In this document: piece by piece, positions 31,483 to 36,898 of the stretch
Layout: every line of letters begins with the position of its first letter
How positions within the stretch are numbered: position 1 is the stretch's first letter
NCBI GenBank assembly: GCA_023246055.1
Contig: JAHFJD010000006.1
Coordinates: forward strand, 1 to 36,898
Length of the DNA: 36,898 nt
From: Candidatus Doudnabacteria bacterium
GTDB lineage: Bacteria; Patescibacteriota; Doudnabacteria; UBA920; 2-01-FULL-46-14
Direction of reading: 5' to 3'
Program-made: the position numbers and the translations under genes
Notes under the pieces: model-generated
The model's input: only the letters and a program-made list of their open reading frames with translations
Databases searched by the model: none
Told to the model about the DNA's origin: nothing

Positions 31483-32229
31483 TCATTTTGTCTTTAGGGC
31501 TTCGTCGATGATTTTCTGAAAATTCGAAAATGGCTGGGAGCCGCGGACCATGGTCCCGTTCACGAAGAACATCGGAGTGCCAGCGACATCGGCCGCTTGC
31601 CCATCTGCTACATCCTTGGCCACTTCGTCTTTAAACTTTTGCGAATCCAAACAGGCAGTAAATTGCGAGGTATTGAGTCCAATTTCGTTCCCCCATTTTT
31701 TGATATCACTTACCTCATACTGGACGGTGGACTCCCCATCTTTATCCTGTTCGGAAAAAAGCTTGTCATGCCAATCCCAAAATTTACCCTGGTCGTCCGC
31801 GCATTCTCCAGCTTCGGCGGAAATCTCGGCCGCCGGGTGCATGGGCAATGGAAAATCCCGATACACGAGCTTCACCTGGCCGCTGTCAATATAATTCTTT
31901 TTTATTTCCGGCAAAGTCTCGCGCCAAAATTTGCGGCAGAACGGACACTGGAAATCCGAAAATTCAATGATGGTTACCGGCGCTTTCGCTTCACCCAAAA
32001 CAGGGTCGTCATCCGCTGAAACAGCGGTATTTTTGACTCTGGTCTCCCCTCCTACTTGCGGAGGGGGCGTAACGGAGGCGACATTCCGATTCGGCATGCC
32101 GAAGGAAATATAAATTGATACGGCAATAATCACCAACCCAGAAAAAATCGCTTGAGGGATGCCGAATTTAGGAGTTAGGGATTGGGGGGTGGATGATGGA
32201 AGAGGTGGAAGATTGGATTGGTCGTCCAT
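31483..32229 (-). CDS. DsbA/DsbG-like thiol-disulfide oxidoreductase, membrane-anchored
   Basis: 248 residues; N-terminal TM anchor 26-43 and a Pro-rich linker. The thioredoxin-fold domain (about 72-248) has the active site FSDFQCPFCRKFW (Cys95, Cys98) and the cis-Pro loop VAGTPMFFVNGT. It is expected to make or exchange disulfides outside the membrane. First gene of the run leading to the cupredoxins and Cys-rich array, whose products contain many cysteines and are the natural clients. Divergent from sodN, whose mature protein also needs two free N-terminal cysteines. Confidence 0.88.
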   Translation of the reverse strand: MDDQSNLPPLPSSTPQSLTPKFGIPQAIFSGLVIIAVSIYISFGMPNRNVASVTPPPQVGGETRVKNTAVSADDDPVLGEAKAPVTIIEFSDFQCPFCRKFWRETLPEIKKNYIDSGQVKLVYRDFPLPMHPAAEISAEAGECADDQGKFWDWHDKLFSEQDKDGESTVQYEVSDIKKWGNEIGLNTSQFTACLDSQKFKDEVAKDVADGQAADVAGTPMFFVNGTMVRGSQPFSNFQKIIDEALKTK

Positions 32230-32253
32230 GATTATTTAATATTACATGAATCT

Positions 32254-32281
32254 TTGGCCACGGGTCAAATTGTGGTAAAAT
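32254..32281 (+). promoter_or_regulatory. Promoter for sodN-sodX
   Basis: -35 TTGGCC (32254-32259), 16-base spacer ending TGTGG, -10 TAAAAT (32276-32281). It lies 71 bases upstream of the chosen sodN start, in the gap between divergent dsbA and sodN. Confidence 0.5.
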
Positions 32282-32352
32282 ACACCCACAACCTCTCCCT
32301 TTGCAAAGACTGGGGAATGAGAGGGGGCCCACAATTAACGAAAGAACACTAC

Positions 32353-32886
32353 ATGAATTCTCTATTCTCTATTCTCTATTCGATATTCTCTCGTCGCTTA
32401 CTGCTTACTGCTTACTGCTTACCCCTAGATACCGCCTATGCTCATTGCGACTACCCTTGCGGGATTTATGACCCGCACGCGGCTCAAATCGGAGCGCTCA
32501 CAGTGATTCGCATGATGGATCTCATGGCTGAACTCGAAAAAGAACATCACGATCATGATATAGAATTTCGCAACTCTATGATCAGGGCTGTGAACATCAA
32601 AGAAGAGCATGCGGAGCTTGTGAAGCGCGAGATTCGCGTCATTTGGGGCGACTATTTCAAACCGGAGCTTGCCCAAAAATACCCGGAATTGTCAAAGTTG
32701 GTTTATGAGATCATGTCACTGGCATCCAAAACCAAACAAACCGTAGAGCGCGCTACGGCCCAAAAACTCCTCGAGAGAATTAACCGGTTCGCGGAAATTT
32801 TTTGGGAAACCAAAGGGAAACAAACCAAGCGTGTAAAAGCTCCGTATAAACCGGAAGCAGAAATCATCGTACCTGTTCTCGAGTAA
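32353..32886 (+). CDS. sodN: Nickel superoxide dismutase precursor
   Basis: 177 residues from ATG 32353, chosen because it gives a 30-residue leader. The mature enzyme would start HCDYPCGIYDP: the nickel hook with His31, Cys32 and Cys36, using the freed N-terminal amine. The rest (KEEHAELVKREIRVIWGDYF, then KYPELSKLVYE and FAEIFWETKG) matches NiSOD along its length; the mature form is about 147 residues, longer than the usual ~117. It converts superoxide to O2 and H2O2. The leader must be removed exactly before His, a task of the next gene's protease. The leader is hydrophobic enough to suggest membrane targeting and is encoded largely by 7-bp repeats. Confidence 0.93.
   Translation: MNSLFSILYSIFSRRLLLTAYCLPLDTAYAHCDYPCGIYDPHAAQIGALTVIRMMDLMAELEKEHHDHDIEFRNSMIRAVNIKEEHAELVKREIRVIWGDYFKPELAQKYPELSKLVYEIMSLASKTKQTVERATAQKLLERINRFAEIFWETKGKQTKRVKAPYKPEAEIIVPVLE
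32357..32422 (+). repeat. Two runs of tandem 7-bp repeats in the sodN leader
   Basis: ATTCTCT repeated five times (32357-32391, fourth unit changed), then (C/T)GCTTAC four times (32395-32422). Both lie inside the leader codons. Gain or loss of one unit shifts the reading frame. Confidence 0.85.
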
Positions 32887-32891
32887 ATTTC

Positions 32892-33224
32892 ATGACGTGG
32901 CCAATCAAGATAGTTAAAATCAGTGGGCACAGCATGCAACCAGCACTGCGGCACGGCCAGGTTGTATTAGTCAATCGATGGGTCTATTTATTCAGCAAAC
33001 CTCAAATCGGAGATATAACTTTATTCCGCAATCCAAAAAACACGAAACAACTCTTCTGTAAACGGATTGCCGCGATCAATCGGGAGAAAAAAGAAGTCTA
33101 CATGGTCGGCGATAATGCGCAAGATAGCCTCGATTCCCGCCAGCTGGGGACAATCAAGCTTCAACAAATAGTAGGTCGGGTTGCCTCGCTGTCGGCACCC
33201 TTGCCTAATAACTTATGTATATAG
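32892..33224 (+). CDS. sodX: S26-family peptidase, NiSOD maturation protease
   Basis: 110 residues with signal-peptidase boxes: GHSMQPALRHGQVVLV (catalytic Ser14), GDITLFRNP, LFCKRIAAI (Lys57) and VYMVGDNAQDSLDSR. It is small, without the usual TM anchor, as in SodX proteins encoded next to sodN. It starts 6 bases after the sodN stop. Role: cleaves the leader so that His1 becomes the free N-terminus that binds nickel. It converges with, and overlaps by 20 bases, the modular pilin gene. Confidence 0.88.
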   Translation: MTWPIKIVKISGHSMQPALRHGQVVLVNRWVYLFSKPQIGDITLFRNPKNTKQLFCKRIAAINREKKEVYMVGDNAQDSLDSRQLGTIKLQQIVGRVASLSAPLPNNLCI

Positions 33225-35022
33225 AGGCCGTGCTGTTAGATTGCCCGTTCTGAGTACCATAAGTGGGCGGCATGGTGCCAAAAGTTTGGAATTTCCATCT
33301 GAATTGTCCACTCGCGCCGGGGCCTATTTTGAGGTCATTCTTTGCTGGCGAATTACCATTTGTATTATATACAAGCCAATAAGTAGTGTTGGGATTTAGA
33401 GTGGCTGTTATTGGAATAGTGTTCCAGGTGTTAGCAGTAAGGGTTCCAATTGCCGTGCTGGCGATAAGTGCTCCGGGGTTACCTCCGCTATCAGAATAGA
33501 GAGCCATCTGGAATTGATCTCCAGGAGAAGGGCCTACCGGAGAAGGGATATAAACCGACATAGACACGGCCGATCCCGCTTGGTTAGGCATGGTGAAGCT
33601 AAAAGCGTTCAGATAATTGGAATCGTCAGTATCTGTACTGGGAGCAATAGTATTGTTACCAAGAATATTTACAGGTGCAAGAACCCAAGACACATGCGAC
33701 ACCGCTCCTCCGCCATTCTCATAGTATTCTACCTTGACGCGATGGGTGCCGGAGGTCAAAGAGATGTTTTTGGTGTAGGTGGTGGGGGGTTGGTCAATCC
33801 ATTTGTCGATTTGTAATGTATTGTCCACATAGACTCTGACGCCATCATCTGCGGTGGTGGTAAAAGTATAAGTTCCTGTAGTGGAGAAGCTGAAGTCTCC
33901 TTCCCATCTTGCGGAGAACAGATCGACGGGAACTGTAGGGTCAGGGGAGCCACCGCCCCAGTCAAAGTTGATCGTGGAATCAGTTCGAGTCAGTAGCAGA
34001 GTATTAAAGTTCATGCCGCTGTAGTAACAGCCGAAGAAGGAGTTTGAGCCGATAGTGGCACAAGAAGGAGAGGCAGGGTTTACATTAACGATAATATCAT
34101 CAGTCGAGGTCAATTGACTGTCACTAGCGCTTAATCGCAACACATAAGTACCAGAGGCAGAAAAACTCGCGGTGGTAGAAAGTGCGCTGGCATTGCCAAA
34201 ATTCACGGTGTCAGGACCAGAAAACTTTGACCAAGTAGTCGTGAGTATACTGCCAGAGGGTAAACTGTCATCACTAGCACTCCCAATCAGACTTGCTGTG
34301 GCTGGCAAAGTAATGGTTTGGTCTATGCCAGCATTGACAATAGGTGGTTGGTTCGGTGGAGGTGGTGGAGGTGGTGGAGGTGGAGGTAAAATCCCTGTCT
34401 GAATACTGATTTTTCCGGAAACCCCATCAATAATCATATTTTTACTTAAACCAGTGGCTTGTAGAAGTTCTGCTGATACGATCTGGTATGGTAAACCATT
34501 GACGAGAATAGCGCCGTAGGGTGCGGTAATTCTAATTACTGCCGAGGTTACCGGGACCCCATTCACAGTCAGGGAACCCAATGTGACTCTACCTGCAAAC
34601 GCACTATATGGCGCGTTTTCCAAGAGGGCGATGGTGCCATTGATGTCCGAATCGATCCGATAGGTCCCTGAACCCACGGTAAGCGTGATCTGATATGCAT
34701 CAGCAGCCTGGCCTTGACCGGGAACTATTTTCCCATTGAGAATAAATGTCTGAATTTCCCGCAATTTGGAGATCGTATCAAAACGAGCGCCATTAATTTC
34801 CTGGGTTGTTCGCAAGGTCTTGAAACTCACTGCTGCTCCGATGGACAAGATGACAGTGATCGCGCTAACCACGAGGAGCTCAATGAGAGTGAACCCCTTC
34901 TCGGAAGTTCCAAATTCCAAATTCCAAATTCCAAACAAATTCCAGTGGCTCAATGACCAAATATTTTGGATTTTAAATTTAGCTCTTTTTTGTAATTTGT
35001 AATTTGTAATTTGTAATTTCAT
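33205..35022 (-). CDS. Modular prepilin with PKD-like and PA14-like domains
   Basis: 605 residues. A long leader (1-43) ends EKG, then FTLIELLVV with Glu at mature position 5: a standard prepilin signal. The pilin-like part runs to ~212. It is followed by an 11-residue polyproline linker (213-223), a PKD/Ig-like domain (225-317, NQPPIVNAGIDQTITLP), a PA14-like domain (330-447, FSARWEGDFSF and ADDGVRVYVD) and a C-terminal beta-sandwich (460-605). PA14 and PKD domains commonly bind carbohydrate or proteins, so this is probably a tip adhesin or large minor pilin (inference). Its leader codons include two 7-bp repeat tracts. Confidence 0.85.
   Translation of the reverse strand: MKLQITNYKLQKRAKFKIQNIWSLSHWNLFGIWNLEFGTSEKGFTLIELLVVSAITVILSIGAAVSFKTLRTTQEINGARFDTISKLREIQTFILNGKIVPGQGQAADAYQITLTVGSGTYRIDSDINGTIALLENAPYSAFAGRVTLGSLTVNGVPVTSAVIRITAPYGAILVNGLPYQIVSAELLQATGLSKNMIIDGVSGKISIQTGILPPPPPPPPPPPNQPPIVNAGIDQTITLPATASLIGSASDDSLPSGSILTTTWSKFSGPDTVNFGNASALSTTASFSASGTYVLRLSASDSQLTSTDDIIVNVNPASPSCATIGSNSFFGCYYSGMNFNTLLLTRTDSTINFDWGGGSPDPTVPVDLFSARWEGDFSFSTTGTYTFTTTADDGVRVYVDNTLQIDKWIDQPPTTYTKNISLTSGTHRVKVEYYENGGGAVSHVSWVLAPVNILGNNTIAPSTDTDDSNYLNAFSFTMPNQAGSAVSMSVYIPSPVGPSPGDQFQMALYSDSGGNPGALIASTAIGTLTANTWNTIPITATLNPNTTYWLVYNTNGNSPAKNDLKIGPGASGQFRWKFQTFGTMPPTYGTQNGQSNSTASIYISY
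34908..34935 (-). repeat. Four tandem 7-bp repeats in the modular pilin leader (unit TTCCAAA, plus strand)
   Basis: Four exact units, located in codons just before the prepilin cleavage site of the 33205-35022 gene. Confidence 0.85.
34992..35019 (-). repeat. Four tandem 7-bp repeats next to the modular pilin start codon (unit GTAATTT, plus strand)
   Basis: Four exact units immediately after the ATG at 35022-35020, encoding KLQITNYKLQ. Confidence 0.88.
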
Positions 35023-35069
35023 AGAGAATCAATCACCGGCCAACACGCAGGTGGAATATTTAATACTCA

Positions 35070-35834
35070 CTAAGTTAAACCGAGCAACCTCAAGTACCAG
35101 CCTACCATCTCGTCTCCCCACAGCATAGCAATAAAAGCAGCGAGCGTTAAAAATGTGCCGAAAGGCAGGCGATCGCCGAGCCCTTTAGCACCGAATGCCA
35201 ACAAAATCACGGCCACCACGGCACCCACAATATAGGCCAGAAAAAAAAGCACGGTGGTGGCAGGCCAAGGAATCAAAAATCCTAGAAACACGCCTAGTTT
35301 CACATCGCCAAAACCGATCCACCGCCCCCGTGAAATCACATAGAGCAGTCCGAAAAATCCGGAAAGGGCTAGTGCGCCCGAGAGCCCATTCCAAAAATTA
35401 TGTCGCCAAACCTGGAAAATAACCGCCAAAACCACTCCCGGCACGAGAACTTTGTCCAAGATCAAATAGTGCTTGAAATCGTAGACGAAAATAATGATTA
35501 AGAAACAAGTAGTAAGTAGTAAGTGGTAAGTGGTAAGTGAAAGCCCGTTTTGCGAATATACTAGAGTAAAGGCTAAGGCTGTCACAAGCTCAACCGCAGG
35601 GTACTGCCAAGAGATTGGCTTGTTGCAATACCGGCACCTGCCTCCGAGGATAAAAAAGCTCGCCACAGGGATGAGGTCGCGGAAGCCCAGTGCGTGTTTG
35701 CATCGGGGGCAGATAGAATGTTTTTCTGTGATCGATCTACCAGCATGAAGCCGGTAAATAACCGCATTCAGAAAACTGCCGATGATCAGCCCAAAAACAA
35801 AAATGCCAGGGATCAATTGAGAAGCGAATCCCAT
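35070..35834 (-). CDS. pilD: Prepilin peptidase / N-methyltransferase
   Basis: 254 residues, eight hydrophobic segments. The cytoplasmic loop has the four-Cys zinc motif CPRCKHAL and CRYCNKPIS (Cys42, 45, 67, 70). The two aspartyl catalytic residues are Asp119 (VYDFKHYLI) and Asp177 (GFGDVKLG). It removes prepilin leaders after Gly and usually methylates the new N-terminus. Substrates are encoded on both sides. It overlaps the upstream pilin gene by 22 bases. The segment SLTTYHLLLTTCF, between two TM helices, is encoded by a 7-bp repeat tract. Confidence 0.93.
   Translation of the reverse strand: MGFASQLIPGIFVFGLIIGSFLNAVIYRLHAGRSITEKHSICPRCKHALGFRDLIPVASFFILGGRCRYCNKPISWQYPAVELVTALAFTLVYSQNGLSLTTYHLLLTTCFLIIIFVYDFKHYLILDKVLVPGVVLAVIFQVWRHNFWNGLSGALALSGFFGLLYVISRGRWIGFGDVKLGVFLGFLIPWPATTVLFFLAYIVGAVVAVILLAFGAKGLGDRLPFGTFLTLAAFIAMLWGDEMVGWYLRLLGLT
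35507..35541 (-). repeat. About five tandem 7-bp repeats inside pilD (unit AAGTAGT/AAGTGGT, plus strand)
   Basis: Two AAGTAGT, two AAGTGGT and a partial AAGTGAA unit in succession, in the middle of the coding region before the first catalytic Asp. Confidence 0.85.
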
Positions 35835-36307
35835 GACACCGGCTGATTGCTAGTATCAAACGCACTGCCATCCTCATTCAAATGATATGCGGCGTTTTTG
35901 TTCTCAATGAAAAAATCTATGCGGTAACTGGGATACACCAAAGGATTACCTGCACAAGAAGACGGAATCCCAGTGCCAGTTGCAGCATAGGTGTATTGGT
36001 ATAAGGGCACTGCCGGATCGTTGGGTACTCTGGTAAAAGCACTGGTGCAGCTGACGAGCTGGCCTGGCACCCAAACCGATGACGGCGGATATCCCCCCCC
36101 TTCATTTAAATATAGATCAAAACCAAGCTTGACCTGCTTCATATCAGTGATCCTGCGCGCATCGCGGGCTCGGATTCTTGAAATATTAAGCGCGGCCAGC
36201 ACAATCGAGGTTAAAAGTCCGATTATCGCGACCACCACCAAAAGCTCAATCAAGGTAAACCCCGTCTTGGAGGTGGGAGGTGGGAGGTGGGAGGTGGGGC
36301 TTTTCAT
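35813..36307 (-). CDS. Type IV pilin (GspG/PilA-like)
   Basis: 164 residues. Leader MKSPTSHLPPPTSKTG is cleaved before FTLIELLVVVAIIGLL; the N-terminal helix continues with SRIRARDARRITDMKQVKLGFDLYL, typical of GspG-like pilins. The globular part has two Cys (SCTSAF and SSCAGNP), possibly a disulfide. It is probably a structural pilin. The leader is built by a 7-bp repeat (GGAGGTG on the plus strand). It is directly followed by pilD. Confidence 0.88.
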   Translation of the reverse strand: MKSPTSHLPPPTSKTGFTLIELLVVVAIIGLLTSIVLAALNISRIRARDARRITDMKQVKLGFDLYLNEGGGYPPSSVWVPGQLVSCTSAFTRVPNDPAVPLYQYTYAATGTGIPSSCAGNPLVYPSYRIDFFIENKNAAYHLNEDGSAFDTSNQPVSWDSLLN

Positions 36308-36340
36308 GCTAAATTCTTATTTCTGACTTCTGACTTCTAT
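36269..36340 (-). repeat. 7-bp repeats in and before the pilin leader
   Basis: GGAGGTG four times (36269-36296) within the leader codons of the 35813-36307 gene, and TTCTGAC twice plus a partial unit (36321-36340) just upstream of its start. The partial gene at the right edge has two near-units of the same GGAGGT(T/G) type (36883-36896). Confidence 0.8.
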
Positions 36341-36360
36341 TTTTAAGCTCATCACCTTCC

Positions 36361-36392
36361 CCCCAGTGAGACTGGGGAGAAAATGTTTTCTC
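36361..36392. terminator. Two adjoining hairpins between the pilin genes
   Basis: CCCCAGT-GAG-ACTGGGG (36361-36377) adjoins GAGAAAA-TG-TTTTCTC (36377-36392), located 11 bases past the stop of the 36403 gene. There is no strong U-run after them on the minus strand; a processing or attenuation site is as likely as a terminator. Confidence 0.4.
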
Positions 36393-36402
36393 AAAAAACT
36401 AA

Positions 36403-36898
36403 TTACTGGATTCCTGAAGATTTTGCAGTGTGCACTCCCGCTGTGAGTCCGCCAGTCGCAGCCCCAAGACAGAACGTTATGCGGTAGTTCGCAGCGTCGT
36501 TTCCTGCTGTATCATCCGCTGTATCAGCAGCATTTCTCCCGATGTATGTGTACGAATTTTGTGCGGCGGTGCATGATCCATCGACCGGAGTGGGAGCTGC
36601 GGAAGTGCGTTCCATATACGTGGTTCCGGCAAGCGTGATGCTCCACCCATTGGTTGAGCTCAAACCTTCCGCATCCAAAACAGTTGCAGCTGCCGGCGTC
36701 GGATAACCGTTTTGGTCGTTGTAATAAAGCTCCAGAGCAGTCATCATTTGTCTCGCGTCCGCCAGTCTCTTGGCGTCTCGAGATTTGGCGCGTGAGGTAT
36801 TAAGTGAGGCCAGCACCACAGATGCTAGAAGCCCGATAATCGCAATCACCACCAGGAGTTCAATCAAGGTAAACCCCGTCTTGGAGGTTGGAGGTGGG
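36403..36898 (-). CDS. Type IV pilin (GspG/PilA-like), start beyond the window
   Basis: The frame is open to the right edge: PPPTSKTG then FTLIELLVVIAIIGLLASVVLASL, followed by SRAKSRDAKRLADARQMMTALELYY and a globular domain with two Cys (GSCTAAQ and ITFCLGA). The signal and helix are nearly identical to those of 35813-36307, while the globular domains differ, so these are paralogous pilins with a shared 5' end. The start codon lies outside the window. It probably heads a pilin-pilin-pilD-modular pilin run on this strand. Confidence 0.88.
   Translation of the reverse strand, partial: PPPTSKTGFTLIELLVVIAIIGLLASVVLASLNTSRAKSRDAKRLADARQMMTALELYYNDQNGYPTPAAATVLDAEGLSSTNGWSITLAGTTYMERTSAAPTPVDGSCTAAQNSYTYIGRNAADTADDTAGNDAANYRITFCLGAATGGLTAGVHTAKSSGIQ

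Noticed and set aside
1-36898. tRNA or rRNA genes, replication origin
   Set aside because: No cloverleaf-like or rRNA-like segment and no DnaA-box cluster was recognised by eye in any gap; small RNAs cannot be excluded.

Overview
The window looks like a piece of a small-genome, uncultivated bacterium, most likely of the Candidate Phyla Radiation (Patescibacteria, Parcubacteria-like). That placement is inference: there is no rRNA or ribosomal marker. It rests on the crowded exported proteins, several prepilins of the GFTLIELLVV type, a HTH/Cas2-like (PaaX-type) regulator, small MNT/HEPN and HicBA modules, and a nickel superoxide dismutase with its own protease. Almost every gene encodes an exported or membrane-anchored product.

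Left part (1-6.5 kb): the start of a prepilin gene runs off the left edge. Next comes a decaying tandem array of [lipase C-terminal module + ~100-aa membrane protein]. Only the rightmost unit is complete: a 1013-aa beta-helix/LCAT-like hydrolase. A Cas2/PaaX-like regulator follows, flanked on both sides by the same long perfect palindrome.

Middle part (6.5-18.7 kb): a 2542-bp direct duplication (6692-9233 and 14261-16802) carries a secreted Cys-rich protein with a long Tyr-rich GYYQ-type repeat and the C-terminal part of a small anchored protein. Between the copies lie an IS982-like element inserted into a divergent promoter, a secreted beta-propeller-like gene, and two toxin-antitoxin-type cassettes (HicBA, MNT/HepT). 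A third cassette (MNT/HEPN) sits at 18.0-18.7 kb. All three cassettes share a promoter design at the 5' end and a repeat family at the 3' end.

Right-middle part (18.7-32.2 kb): this is the most unusual region. Eight paralogous, membrane-anchored Cys/His-rich proteins of a family I do not recognise are arrayed on the minus strand. They share an ordered four-motif signature: HxxxH, GCxH, CxHGxGH and CxxGxFM. One carries an N-terminal cupredoxin domain. The main run lies downstream of a DsbA-like thiol oxidoreductase and three cupredoxin-like proteins, in what may be one long transcript interrupted by a 296-bp MITE-like element. A GT-C glycosyltransferase-like gene sits inside the array on the opposite strand. 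Nickel superoxide dismutase (sodN) and its maturation protease (sodX) are divergent from dsbA. Together this suggests an envelope redox/metal module: DsbA oxidises cysteines, cupredoxins and Cys/His proteins bind metal or carry electrons, and NiSOD removes superoxide.

Right end (33.2-36.9 kb): a type IV pilus cluster with a modular prepilin carrying PKD-like and PA14-like domains, prepilin peptidase pilD, and two pilins, the last running off the edge. Tandem 7-bp repeats lie inside the pilin leaders, in pilD and in the sodN leader. Because 7 is not a multiple of 3, unit gain or loss would switch frame.
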